Notes: generated from the sequence alone by a model not told the origin. A stretch of DNA of 64,000 nucleotides from Sphaerolaimus hirsutus (GCA_964036195.1 CAXIWS010000322.1:62001-126000); one strand, 5' to 3'. Shown: positions 35,219-47,132, counted from the stretch's first letter. Made by a program: numbers and translations.

Positions 35219-35645
35219 TACCGTATTACCTCGAATTAACCCCCCCCTTGAATTAACCCCCCCCTCGAAATACCCCCCCTAAATTTCGGCTGAGGAAATA
35301 ATAAACCCCCCCCTCGAAATACCCCCCTAAAATTGAGTGTAACGTGAACGTACATGACAAATACCGCAGTTTTTGATCTGTACAATGCAGAACACACGTT
35401 AAAACTGATGATTAAGTGACGTTAGGGAAGGTTTTTTGTGTATATACAGTTATATATGCCTATAAACACATATACATCTATGTAAGTGTTCGATTTTTCT
35501 ACGTCTGCGTATGGGGAATTTCCGAAAATTTCTGGCGAAATAATAGACCCCCCCCTCGAATAAACCCCCCCCTCGAATTATCCCCCCCTCAAATTTTGCT
35601 GGCGAAATAATAAACCCCCTGGGGGTATTTCGAGGTAATACGGTA
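35219..35645. mobile_element. CCGTATTT-family element
   Basis: Opens TACCGTATTACCTCGAATTA and closes TTTCGAGGTAATACGGTA, same subtype as 866-2404. Intact. Confidence 0.85.
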
Positions 35646-35870
35646 TTCTACTGTCGTCACACCTTACAATGAAATCTACCATATCCTATCTGAATAAGTG
35701 AAGAAGCATCAATTTTTTTGTCTTCACACCACATTGCTCCATTTAATGGTGAATTTGATGCGCAATTTTTCACATGACCATATTCATCAAAATATGGTAT
35801 CGTTCATTGTATAGCAGAGTTCTGTCTGCCCAGTATACATATTGATGGGCGTCAAGTTTCAACAGACCTC

Positions 35871-36317
35871 CAGAGTTGTTAAAAGTACTGAACTTTTTCG
35901 AGAGTAAACGTAAACAGAAAGTATTTATTTTTTACTCACAGGTGAGTACAGAAAACGTAAAGTATTGATTTTTTTACTTTTACTCATGAGTAAACATGAG
36001 AAATTGTGCCACAATTTTTGCTTAAAATCACTATTTTTTTGCACTTTTTTACCATCAAATTCGCAAGTTATTGTGTTTTTGCCTATTTTTATGCTATTTT
36101 GCATATTTTGTCCCTATTTTTAGCATTTATATCCTTTTTATGCCTTGAACAAGCCAAAAAAGCCTGTTTGAAATACGTTTTCTGTACTCACGTACTTTCA
36201 AAAAGTACGCGAGCAAGTGCGTACCGGTATTTTTTCGAGAGGACACGTAAACGTATTTACGCAGTACTCGAGTATCCGTATTTATCGAGTAAACGTAAAT
36301 ACGTTTTAACAACTATG
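35871..36317. mobile_element. hAT-like element, GTAAACG family
   Basis: Ends CAGAGTTGTTAAAAG and TTTTAACAACTATG, flanks CAGACCTC and CAGATCTC (7 of 8). GTAAACGTAAAC and GTACGCGAGTAC-type words in the arms. Confidence 0.8.
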
Positions 36318-36380
36318 CAGATCTCATGCACGCGGCAAAGTATCGCATAATGGGAATAATATGAAGTGCGTGGTTAGATA

Positions 36381-36636
36381 AAGAGCCGGCAAATATAAGT
36401 GAGAAATTAGAAATTTATTTTTTGAAAACATTTTTCTCGGCACTCACGTAAAGTTGGGCCGAGCTACTTTGTTTGTGCGTAGCCCCAACATTTGTCTACA
36501 CGAAACCATGGGGAGGGCCCCTGTAGCTGCTACGATGCGGCCACAGGGGCGCCTCCCGAAAAAAAATTTAAATTTCGAGTCGGCGGCCCATATAAATGAG
36601 ATGAGATAAATATAAATCGATTTTTTTTGCGCTCTT
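36381..36636. repeat. Diverged AAGAGCCGGC palindrome
   Basis: AAGAGCCGGCAAATATAAGT at the left, TATAAATCG...TTTGCGCTCTT at the right, TA on both sides. A homologue of 34,799-35,104 with decayed arms. Confidence 0.55.
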
Positions 36637-36688
36637 TACACGCATTGTGTAAAGAGCGCAAAAGGTTGCGATGAGGATATTCGTGTAC

Positions 36689-37060
36689 AGAAATGTGCGG
36701 GCTTTCTTTATAGATGGCCAGCGCCGCGTGTATCCTAAAATTTTCAGCCAAACTTTGACTGCGAAAATCGATGTTTTTCGGTCGGTTTTTGGCGGTTTTG
36801 ACGCCATTTTGTCAGGCGCCAGCCTGGATCTGCACGGAGGGGAGCGAAAATTGAATGAAAGATGCACAAAAACATGGCGCATCTTTCTACATGCACCAAA
36901 TCCCCCAAAACCCCCCTCAAAAAAAGTTTTAATTGTACAAAAACTAACTTATTCTCGTCCAAAAAGACGTTCAGGTTCAGGCGGCCTTCACGGTGCTCCT
37001 GCAGCAGCAGACAGGCAGACGCCACATGCTCGCCACGGCGGTGGCTTAAGAACAACTTTG
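36689..37060 (-). CDS. Exon pair resembling the start of a TIR-like domain
   Basis: Exon 36949-37060 (minus strand, after GGCCTGCAG) encodes KLFLSHRRGEHVASA, LLLQEHREG and NLNVFLDEN, ending at GTTAGT. Exon 36689-36758 (after GATTTTCGCAG) continues in phase with QSLAENFRIHAALAIYKESP (3' limit uncertain). The order strand (LFLSHRRG), helix, strand (VFLDEN), then xxLxxNFxxxxxxAIxxSP is how TIR and TIR-like domains begin. Such domains act as signalling adaptors or NAD-cleaving enzymes. The patch is GC-richer than its surroundings, which supports coding. The catalytic region and the rest of the gene were not found. A chance resemblance of about 60 residues remains possible. Confidence 0.45.
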
Positions 37061-37247
37061 CTGCAGGCCATGAGGGATTTATAATGAAGGTCTATAAAAA
37101 TGTATAATGATCACGCGTTTTATGAGCGCATTCAGGTAGAAAACATCGCATTACCGTATTACTTTGAAAACATTTTTCGTTTAGAAAACCTTGCACTATG
37201 ATTTGCAGCATACTTTATACCGTATTTGCCCGAATAATTCCCCGGGG

Positions 37248-38581
37248 TAGTGATGGAAAAAGCGCCAGGACTTTGGCGCCAAGCGCCAATAGCGCCATGG
37301 CGCTTTTCCGGACCTCGGCGCCAAGCGCCAATGGCGCCAGGGCGTTTTAGCGCCAAGCGCCAAAAGCGCCATGGCGCTTTTCTTGACCACGGCGCCAGGC
37401 GCCAATGGCGCCAGGATGCAATGGCGCCAAGCGCCAATAGCGCCAGCGCCAAAGTTATTTCGCTCTCTTGAGATGCAGTAGCAGTTAGCGGTGTGGCATA
37501 TCCATTATTATTACTTTGTGATTGAGCGTGTACAATTTCAGACACAGACATTGATGGTTCTTTTAATTGGTTTTGTATTTTTATTACTGTAAAACTTTCC
37601 GTTTTTTCATGCTAAATAGTGTTTAATAATACAATGTTGTATGTTATGGTATCCAATCGGGATTTGGAGGGGTGTAACCCATCCCTAAATCACCCAGCTA
37701 TTTAGCAAATTTCGCACCAATTTTAGCTCAAAGTCACAATTTTCATGACTTTTCCCTATTTGTCCTTGTCCAAAATCACTAGTTAGTGCCTTATTGTTTA
37801 TTTTCAGCTATTTTGCCTATATAAATATGTACCTGTGTACTGATTTTTAGCTTGTTTCCCTTATTTTTACAAATTTTTCAAAAGATTTCATACTTCTGCA
37901 CCTTAAAAAAGCTGAAATATCAAAACTCCCATGAACCCCATGGATAAAATTCATTTCAGCAATCACTAAAGGAGAAAATTTGCAATCTATCCAATCACTG
38001 GGAGGTCCTTAATCCAGAATACCCCTGTAGTGTACTATACAATATCAAACCAATGTGTATCCACATGTTACAGCGGTGTGAAACATCAAAATTACCCTTC
38101 TCTTAATGCCTTTTTAACCACAATTCCATGTCGAAATTAACTTGGAATCAGCAATGTTTGACTAAAGGAAATTTACGTAATCAGTCAACATAAAATGGAT
38201 CTTTGGAAGAAATCACAAGTCTATGGCTCCAATATTTGCAGCCATTTCTATTGCAGATTACAAAGCACTTCAACTTGACTGATACCTATTTAAATGTTGC
38301 ATGTTGCATGTTTAAAATGGGAATTCTGCCTGCACGTTTTTTACTCTGGTGTTGGGGCTGTTGGCGCTTTTTTGGCGCTTTCTAAAACACCAGCGCCAAG
38401 CGCCAATGGCGCCAGGGCATCATAGCGCCAAGCGCCAAAAGCGCCATGGCGCTTTTTCATTGCACAGCGCCAAGCGCCAATGGCGCCACAGCAAAAAGGC
38501 GCCAAGCGCCAAAAGCGCCATGGCGCTTTTTGCTTTGGCGCTAGCGCCAGGCGCCAGCGCCATGGCGCTTTTCCATCACTA
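37248..38581. mobile_element. hAT-like fold-back element, GGCGCC family
   Basis: Starts TAGTGATGGAAAAAGCGCC, ends GGCGCTTTTCCATCACTA, exact 8-bp duplication CCCCGGGG (37240-37247, 38582-38589) taken from the host CCGTATTT element. GGCGCC arms of about 205-220 bp. The 900-bp middle has an ATCTATCCC-type fragment and no recognisable transposase. Confidence 0.9.
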
Positions 38582-38750
38582 CCCCGGGGAAATCATTTTT
38601 TCGTCAGACTATATTGAGGGGGAACTATTCAAGAGGAGGGATTATTTAAGTGGAATGATGATTTCGTCAGAAAAATTTAAGCATGCGTTTCTTGCAACTC
38701 ATTTCTAGGGATATTTTTTTAAACAAAATAACATTATTGTGCAAATTATA

Positions 38751-40010
38751 AACTGGTGGCAAATATAAATGGGAAATCAGGTACCTCATTATTCATAACT
38801 ATCTCACAGGGAAACGTGAAACCAAATATGGCTGCCATTTGATGTGGGGCTGTCCACAACATTTGTCTACATATATGCCAAGTGGCACCCCCTGGCACCC
38901 CCCTGTTTTGCTGCTACAGATTGATGAATGTTTTTTTCCAATTTTCTTCCCGGCAAATATAAATGGGAATTTTCAAAAAACACACAAAATACAGCTGCAG
39001 TAAAGTGCACAGCCGATTTTTTTGTGTGCTGCCAACACAAGCAATGAATGCACTTGTGTTGGGTCCTTTTCAAATAAAATAAAAATTACTTATAGCTTTC
39101 CCACAGCCATATTTTGACTGCTGGTAAGTTGGGAGTATAATTTGGCCCCTGGTCCACTCACACCCACAAAACTTGCCCCCAGCAAGCAGGCATGGACCAC
39201 AAAAACATGACAACAATGATTTTAAACTTTGTGATTATCAAAATTGTAGTTGTGATTGAAAAACTGTGATTTTCAATTTTCTGGGCATGACCACTTCATT
39301 TGTTTATCCCAGTCACACTAGATACAGGGCACATTGCCCATTGGCCCCTATAGGTTTTTATCAAATAATTAGTGTCCACATTGGATGGGCACAAGTATTT
39401 TGTCCTTTGCATCAAGACACTGCAGGCGCCAGACATGCTGTCAGGCGAGTGCCCCCTCTATGCAGGGCCATTTTTATCATTGGCTTTAAAAAATACTTGA
39501 ATGCAAAAATGGAGCCCAGGAGCAGCCATATGTTGCCCCTGACACCAAACAAGCCAATTCTGGCCCCCATGTGCTCCATGAATAGCTTGGGATATTGGAT
39601 TGTTCACTTTTTCAAACCTACGTTTTTCTCCAAAAAAATTTCGTGTTTGATCAACAACGCCACCATTGTGTGGGGCTTCCGGGGGTTCTGACTGGGTAGA
39701 AAAGTTGCACATGATTACAATCTACCAATGTCAAAAAAACTTTTTGGTCTCAAATGTCCAGAAAAAAATTTACCAATAATTTTTGTTTCATCAGGAACAA
39801 AAATTTGTATGGAAGTTCCATTTATATTTGCCAGAAAAAAACATGGAAAAAAAATTTTCTGCATCAAGGGTGGCCTGAGGGGGGTGTCCCCTAGGGTATA
39901 TATAGTAAATACTTGGGGGCACCCTCACACAAGATGAAAGCCTAACAGCTTGCATGTGGGATTTGTAAAATACAATTAAGTGATTTTCCCATTTATATTT
40001 TCCACCAGTT
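38751..40010. mobile_element. TA-flanked inverted-repeat element, AACTGGTGGCAAATATAAAT ends
   Basis: AACTGGTGGCAAATATAAAT is mirrored by ATTTATATTTTCCACCAGTT; TA precedes and follows. The interior holds a 142-codon plus frame (39266-39691) and a minus frame opposite it. Neither shows a transposase motif, and I do not call them genes. AATATAAATGG words recur inside. Confidence 0.65.
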
Positions 40011-40954
40011 TACACAAAAAATTTAACATATTCCTTGAGGGGGGAATTTTTTGAGGTGGGTATTATTTTTTCTTCACTCGTTTAACATGGGGGGAATAAT
40101 TCAAGGGGATTATTCAAGCAAGTACTGTAGGTCATTATGCCCCACGCAAACATTACAATCAGCAAATTCACTCTTGATTGATCATGACTCGTGGTAATCT
40201 CTACGGAGCAACTGAGAATATGTAACAATCTGAACGTCGGCATATCATGCTTTTCAGTTAGCACATTTCATCATGCTTCAAAAATAAGCGCATCAACTCA
40301 CAGACAACGGCTAAACACAAAAATGTCTAAATAGTTGGCTCGCTGCCAAAAATAAATCTAAATTCTATTACATAACTAAACACTGGATGACATTGAAAAA
40401 ATCTGTAAAAAATGGAGAAACTCCCCAGCCCCAAAAGTTATTTCCTCGGCTCAATGGCCACTCTGATGCTTGGCACGACGCCAGCTCTTATTGCATTGTT
40501 TGTTATTGCTGACAGGTTCTTTTATGTGGCTGATGGGATGGATGGTGGGTAAATTTGGTGTTTTTTTGTGTGTGGGATGTTTGTAAGGGGGGGGGGTATT
40601 TACTTTTTTCAGATGATGACATTTTAGGCTAGGATTAGAGATCTTCAAGAAATTGTCTTCATTTTAGTGATACTTTTTCAATATACTTTTTGGTAAAATT
40701 TTGCATGCTAGTGATCGCAGATACTATTTAATTCGTGCACATCCGCGCTAGGTGTGTAAAAAACGCAGACACTTTGGTGCCGAGCGCTTTTCTAACCCTT
40801 AAGCCTTATGCCGCTTTTTTGTTTGGGTTGCGCCAAACCCAGCGCCATTTAGACGCCTTTTAGACCACTAGTCCGCGCACAATCTTTCTCGGTAATCACG
40901 CACCTCACTCAACCAAACTAAACCCAATCCAACCGGCTTACGTACCCTATCCCC

Positions 40955-42465
40955 CCATGGACTTCTTACCCCCTGGGTTGATAAAGCCCTCGAGGACTAC
41001 TTCACCCGGAGGACTACTTCGGCCCGACTTTTATAACGTGGGATGATGTAGTCCTCCATACAAAATATATAATTACACTATTGGGGCATCTGTTGGGCCA
41101 TGGGAATGTGTTTTATACTTCCTTTTATTTATTGCGATGCAAGAACACTGCTTGCATCAGATCAAAAATATTTATTGACGCGTGGCACGCCACAATTATG
41201 CACGCGTCTGTTAGGCCTATTGACATAGATTATCGGTGTGTCCAGTTATGGGACTTTCGCCATATTGGATTATTGCGGGGTCAATGGCGTGTGCGGAAAA
41301 ATACGTCCGCCGCCCGAATTATGTAATTCGCGTGCAGACGTATTTATAATCGGATTATTGATTGCGTGGGTGAATGCATGCAACTTCAATACTCAATTTC
41401 TCGGCCATTTCTCAGCCGATTTTCACCAATGAACACTTAAAATGATCAGAATCACATGGAGATTGCATTTTTATGTTCAGATTATTAAGAATTTGGTAAA
41501 CTCATGCTAATCATAACAGACAAATCGCCAATATACTACAGACAAAACGCGAATGCAACACAGACAAAAAGCGAATGCAACACAGACAAAACGCCAATGG
41601 ATCACAGACAAAATGCTTTGGCATTTTGCTGTGTTGCATTGGTGTTTTGTCTGTGTTGCATTCGCTTTTTGTCGGTGTTGCATTCGCGTTTTGTCTGTGT
41701 TGAATTGGCGTTTTGTCTGTAGTATATTGGTGATGTGTCTGTCATGATTACCATGAGTTTACCAAATTCTTAATAATCTGAACACAAAAATGCAATCTCC
41801 ATGTGATTCTGATCGTTTTAAGTGTTCATTGGTGAAAATCGGCTGAGAAATGGCCAAGAAGTTGAGTTTTGAAGTTGCATGCATTGTTCTTTGTTTACCG
41901 TTATTCGTTTTCGTCAGATCTGATCGTTCTGATCGATCAGAACTGATCGTTTTTCGTCAGATCTGGTTGTGTAGAGACTGCAGCAGACCCGCTGGACATC
42001 AGACTTAGCAAAGTAAATGCAGTCATATACCTGTCACCAAACAACGGAGTTGACATATGTGCGCACTGATTACTTGTTAGATACAAGGCGGAACTCGAAA
42101 AACGGTAGCGTTGGGTATATTCTAGCCTGTCGTGAAGTTCCATTCTATGCCTTCAATAAACTCGAAACTTGAAACTTACCCATGCAATTGATGCCAATAG
42201 GCCTAACAGACGTGTGCGTAATTGTGGCGTGCCACGCGTCAAAAAACATTTTTGATCTGATGCAAGCGGGTCGCGGACAACGGGTCAATGTAAGGTCAAT
42301 ATAAAGCAAGGCCGCGTGCCGCGTGCCGCGGGTCAATGTAACGCATGCAGTAGGTAAAATATATATAATGGGTTGATATAGTCCTCATACAAAAAGGGCT
42401 GTTGGCCGATATAGTCCTCGAGGACTATATCATCCCCTGGGGTAAGAAGTCCATTGGGGGATAAA
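40955..42465. mobile_element. Inverted-repeat element, TGGACTTCTTACCCC ends, with nested core
   Basis: CCCCCATGGACTTCTTACCC at the left matches GGGGTAAGAAGTCCATTGGG at the right, with CTCGAGGACTA words nearby on both sides. The centre holds a fragment of the GGGTGTAAACTAAT palindromic family (about 41,400-41,850) and a hairpin of ACAGACAAAACGC words. Confidence 0.5.
41506..41750. repeat. Hairpin of tandem ACAGACAAAACGCGAATGCA words
   Basis: Four direct copies of ACAGACAAAACGC-GAATGCAAC-like units (41,517-41,610) are followed by their inverse (TTGTCTGTGTTGCATTCGC, 41,640-41,735), giving a long stem with a short loop near 41,620. Confidence 0.6.
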
Positions 42466-42688
42466 TCCCGGTAATCAATCCAACCCACCCCAGGCAAGCG
42501 CCGGCCCAACACGACCGACTACAGCCGTCTGCTGGACATGATGAATAGTTCGGCGGCGAGCAGGCTGCACCTGGACAGCCTGGCCGACAAACTGATGGCA
42601 CGGTGCCAACCGAGCGTGGGTGCGGCCGCTGGTGCATCGAGTGTCAAGGCTAGAAGGAGCGGTAGGTGGAGGAGAAGGTGGGTGGAGG

Positions 42689-42831
42689 ACTATTTGGGAA
42701 CCCGACCCGACCCGACCCGATACCCGGACATTTTTGGAACACGAACACGACTGTACTGACCAAACCCAAACCCGATGCCCGACCTTAATACCCGATACCC
42801 GAACCGGAAAATTTTGAACTTCTCAACCCTA
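42689..42831. repeat. CGGGT-family hAT-like remnant
   Basis: CCCGACCCGACCCGATACCC words ending TTCTCAACCCTA, the right end of the family at 61,376-63,979. 42,832-43,450 shows only a short CCCTGTAAA-like remnant at 42,893 and AT-rich sequence. Confidence 0.5.
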
Positions 42832-43602
42832 GTGGGGGGACTATTTGGATGTGTAAGATTTTGGTTAGGTGGGTTGACCGTTTGTGTAGCTTGTCACGCA
42901 CCCCGTAAAATGTGTCACGTAAGATTTTAAATGTTTTACGGACGGTTTCGTCAAATGTCACATTAATTAAGGTAAAGTAGAGGGCAGAACGCTATACACT
43001 ATATGAGTGATAAAAAAGGTCACGTGCGAAATTGTGCACCAAACTAACCAGTAGTGGGAACAATGTGATCTGATTAGAAAAAAACAACGTCTTTTCGTTT
43101 ACCTATTTGGATTGAATATGGTAGATTTCATTGTAAGGTGTGGCGTCAGTAGATTTATAATTATTATGAGAAAGTCGATGAAATCACATTTCCACAAATT
43201 TTTACAAATTCATTTTGAAAGGCCTCAAAGTCCAAGTTTCTTATTTATTTTTTATTTATGTTTACATGGATTGCCTTTTACAGCTTGGGCTATACCCATG
43301 AAGGTTCGCCCATCCTGTCAGTTTGCACTGACATGATTTCACTAGATATTGTATTTACATCTATACGTAAAAAAGAACAATACTCCAGGTCCATGATGAT
43401 ACTATAGCAGGGCCAGTGGTTTTTACATATTTTACTTATTATGTTTCCTTTAATGTGATGACGCTTCATATTCTGAGTTTATAAACAGTACTAACTTGCG
43501 GGTGTATAACTTCGGTCCTACTAACTGCTCAAACAGGCAACAAGAAAACAACTGTGGTAAAAACAGAAAACGTATTTCAGAAAAGTTTCTTTGTCCTTTC
43601 AG

Positions 43603-46600
43603 AAATTCCAAGTTGTCGGGCATAAGCCAAAAGTTGCGCAAATTGGGACAACCGCAGTCGAATGAACCAATTGAAGTTTATCTATCGAAACACGGCGGCG
43701 ACAATGCGAAAAAATGCGTCCAGGCGAGAATGTGAGACATTTTTAGAATTGAAAAAGTTTTTGATTTTGTTTCTTTCTACAAAAATTTCAAGATCTTTTG
43801 AACTTTAAAAAGTTCACTAAATATGAACCACGGTGAATGCTGTGAATCGTGAATTTGTCGTAAAATATCTTTCACTTGATTTTTTTCAGAGAATGGCGGC
43901 ATGAAACGGGCATTTTGAAAAAGCGAATTGATAAAGAAATCGACGAGACAAGTGCTGACTTGGCATTTTTGGTGATGTCTTATGAATCTTGCATAGATAT
44001 GATGGAACGTGTAGGTAAGTATATTTGCGACTGGACTGCAACCTTTGGAAAAAAATTTACGGTAAAAATAGCATACCCAGTTTGAAGATTATAGTCATAT
44101 GGCGATTTTTGTGCTAAAATTTCCCATTAAAATGTGTTCAAATGTAAATACACTAATTGTATTGTAAAAAAACTATTGCAAATGTTTTATGACAAAAACA
44201 AAATAAGATTCTAGCTAACTATTCTGGTGGAATATGGTAGATTTATGTGTAAACTGTGTGGTCCGCGGGGCGCGGACTACCTACCTATATATCGTATTTA
44301 CTCACAGACCTAATTAACTCTGGAATAATCCCCACGTTAGGCAAGTGAGAAAAATCGTTCCCCTATGCATAATTCCGCCTTTAAGGGAGGTATTTATGTG
44401 AGAAACTTGTTGTGTCCAAAAAATAAATTGATATAAACAAGCTTCATGTTTCTGACGACATAACAATAATCACCCTTGAATCACCCAAATCACCCTTGAA
44501 TATTTAATTCACCCCTTGAATAATTCACCCCTTGAATAATTCACCCCTTGAATAATTCACCCCTTGAATAATTCACCCCTTGAACAATTCACCCCTTGAA
44601 TAATTCACCCTTGAATAATTCACCCCTTGAATAATTCACCCATTGAATAATTCACACCTTGAATAATTCACCCCTTGAATAATTCACCCCTTGAATAATT
44701 CACCCCTTGAATAATTCACCCCTTGAACAATTCACCCCTTGAACAATTCACCCCTTGAATAATTCACCCATTGAATAATTCACACCTTGAATAATTCACC
44801 CCTTGAATAATTCACCCCTTGAATAATTCACCCCTTGAACAATTCACCCCTTGAATAATTCACTCATTGAATAATTCACACCTTGAATAATTCACCCCTT
44901 GAATAATTCACCCCTTGAACAATTCACCCCTTTGAATAATTCACCCCTTGAACAATTCACCCCTTGAACAATTCACCCCTTGAATAATTCACCCATTGAA
45001 TAATTCACACCTTGAATAATTCACCCCTTGAATAATTCACCCCTTGAATAATTCACCCCTTGAACAATTCACCCCTTGAATAATTCACCCATTGAATAAT
45101 TCACACCTTGAATAATTCACCCCTTGAATAATTCACCCCTTGAATAATTCACCCCTTGAACAATTCACCCCTTGAATAATTCACCCATTGAATAATTCAC
45201 ACCTTGAATAATTCACCCCTTGAATAATTCACCCCTTGAATAATTCACCCCTTGAACAATTCACCCCTTGAATAATTCACCCATTGAATAATTCACACCT
45301 TGAATAATTCACCCCTTGAATAATTCACACCTTGAATAATTCACCCCTTGAATAATTCACCCCTTGAATAATTCACCCCTTGAACAATTCACCCCTTGAA
45401 TAATTCACCCCTTGAATAATTCACCCCTTGAATAATTCACCCCTTGAATAATTCACCCCTTGAATAATTCACCCCTTGAACAATTCACCCCTTGAACAAT
45501 TCACCCCTTGAATAATTCACCCATTGAATAATTCACACCTTGAATAATTCACCCCTTGAATAATTCACCCCTTGAACAATTCACCCCTTTGAATGATTCA
45601 CCCCTTGAATAATTCACCCTCGAAAAGGTCTGACAGAAAATCATTTCCCAGGGGAATTATTCGAGCAAATACGGTAAAACTTCTTGATGAGCATTCCAAA
45701 AACTTTTCGCGTGTTGTATTTTTAATCTGAACCTTTCTTTCAGTTGATGAACACATTCTGCAAGGTATGGTCGAAAGTGAAAAACTGCCCGTTTCTCTAG
45801 AGAGAAAGGTGGAAGAAAAAATGAAAGGTGGGTCCTCGGGCGCCAGTCCCGCACCCTGTAAAATGTAAAGTGTACATGTCATATAAAATTTGGTAGGTGG
45901 CATCTTTTATTGAAAGTGCCCAGTAAAATGAAAAAGTGTGGTTTACAAAGGAGTTTACCTGACAATGCCATGTTATAGGGTATAGCAGTGACCCCAACTG
46001 CTGTAAAAACCTATTCGTAAACTAGGTAAACATTGTGCAAAATATTAAGTTGGCCATTAACCAGTGATCAACTCGAACATATTTATTTTTCAATCAATGT
46101 TCCATGAACAAATTTCAGTAGTTGGGGCCTCTACTTCTAAAAGTCGACAAGTCCACAAAATGCGATTTTGAGTAAATCGCATTTTAAGTTTCCGATCCAA
46201 TTCCAGACCCGTGGTGCGTGTCCAATTTGGCTCTCTCATGCTTTCCATTAAGTTCCATATGTTGACAATAAAGTGTCAAATTTTCAGCCCCTGCTCTCAA
46301 CCTTTATGTGAAAAATGAGGTGTCCATAAATTTCCATTCGGTCAGAGCAAAGCTGTTTTTGGGAGGAAAATGGACTTGTCGACTTCTTGCACTAGGGAAC
46401 ATTTCTGTACCCGGTGAAGGCGACTCTGCCTTATGGGCAATTTATGGACTTGTCGACTTTTAGAAGTAGCTGTGCATGACGGACTTATCACATTTCTTGC
46501 TATTTTTTCCCACAAAAAAACAAAGGCGAAGGGTGGACTTGTCGACTTTTAGCCCGAAACTAAGTGGACTTGTCGACTTCTTGCCCAAAATTTTTGCATT

Positions 46601-47132
46601 TTTCCCAAAAAAATGTCAAATTTAACACGTTGCCATATGGGCATGTGAGGTCCAAAAATTTATGGAAAATGATAAAAAATGTTCGAAAGTAGCCCCAGAT
46701 GATGTTTCCGGGCCCAACTCCAAATTTTCAATTTTGTGAACTGTCGACTTTTAGAAGTAGACGCCTCAATTATTTTTCCTGATTTCAAACACCTCCATAA
46801 CAATATGAACTATCAACGGAAATACTTTCTAAATGCATGTTTTCAGTTGACGGCTGACTGCCAGTCAACTAGTTCCTGTACCTTTTTTAAAATCATAAAT
46901 AACCATTTCCCAACAGAACACAAAATTGTAATGGAGCACACACTGCAAGCGATGCGAACTCCCGTGCAACAATATGCAATGTTCCAAAACAATTTCCGTT
47001 TTGCCGGAAGGCATGCCGATATTTTGTCCAGTATTACTGAAAGGTGAGTATATTTTTTCCCATTTCAAAGTCAAAATTCATTTGAATAATTCCAGCTTGA
47101 GGAATATGATCAATTTTTTATGTCCAATTTGA
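43603..47132 (+). CDS. Five-exon gene of unknown family (3' complete)
   Basis: Exons 43603-43731, 43890-44014, 45744-45827, 46917-47043 and 47096-47132. All four GT-AG junctions keep phase, the pyrimidine tracts are good, and the stop is followed 24 bp later by AATAAA (47157-47162). Peptide segments: LRKLGQPQSNEPIEVYLSKH; EWRHETGILKKRIDKEIDE and LVMSYESCIDMMERV; DEHILQGMVESEKLP and RKVEEKMKE; HTLQAMRTPVQQYAMFQNNF; SLRNMINFLCPI. It is rich in charged residues and leucine, mostly predicted helical and perhaps coiled-coil, with no signal peptide or membrane segment. The frame is open upstream to about 43,459, so the first listed exon may start earlier, and the start codon is not identified. The introns hold a satellite-bearing CCGTATTT element (44290-45676) and another inverted-repeat element (46120-46770). 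I do not recognise the family. Confidence 0.65.
44290..45676. mobile_element. CCGTATTT-family element carrying an expanded satellite
   Basis: It opens TATCGTATTTACTCACAGAC and ends TTATTCGAGCAAATACGGTA. The body is mostly the tandem array listed separately, which grew from the element's own CCCTTGAATAATTC word. It lies in the second intron of the gene at 43,603-47,132. Confidence 0.7.
44470..45620. repeat. 16-bp tandem array with 96-bp higher-order units
   Basis: The unit TTGAATAATTCACCCC is repeated about 70 times. Variants TTGAACAATTCACCCC and ATTGAATAATTCACAC recur in fixed order every six units, giving a 96-bp higher-order period seen at least five times from about 44,760 onward. Confidence 0.9.
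45839..45900. repeat. CCCTGTAAA-family left-end fragment next to a donor site
   Basis: CAGTCCCGCACCCTGTAAAA begins 11 bp after the exon boundary at 45,827. Only the left half is present. Confidence 0.5.
46120..46770. mobile_element. Inverted-repeat element, CTACTTCTAAAAGTCGACA ends
   Basis: GCCTCTACTTCTAAAAGTCG is mirrored by CGACTTTTAGAAGTAGACGC. GGACTTGTCGACTTTT recurs several times inside. It is intronic. A single end is also seen near 53,338. Confidence 0.6.

Larger units (their letters stand above)
37218..40129. mobile_element. CCGTATTT-family element with two nested insertions
   Basis: Left end TACCGTATTTGCCCGAATAA, right end TTATTCAAGCAAGTACTGTA. It is split by the GGCGCC element 37248-38581 and the TA-flanked element 38751-40010. 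What remains is an ordinary copy of about 320 bp like 25006-25377. Confidence 0.75.

Noticed and set aside
27330-38708. Open frames giving ALALGAI-, WRHWRLA- and KRQKRHGAF-type peptides in several places and on both strands
   Set aside because: They are translations of the GGCGCC repeat arms, mirrored because the words are palindromic. No start, splice or domain evidence.
39266-39712. Opposed 141- and 84-codon frames in the TA-flanked element 38,751-40,010
   Set aside because: I looked for a transposase or DDE motif and found none; the two strands cannot be separated on evidence.
40082-40264. Minus frame with RLLHILSCSVEITTSHDQSR and a hydrophobic tail
   Set aside because: Short, partly inside a CCGTATTT element end, no neighbouring exon.
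44470-45620. Possible CRISPR-like or minisatellite array with spacers
   Set aside because: There are no unique spacers; it is a continuous 16-bp tandem repeat with a 96-bp higher-order period in a eukaryotic intron.
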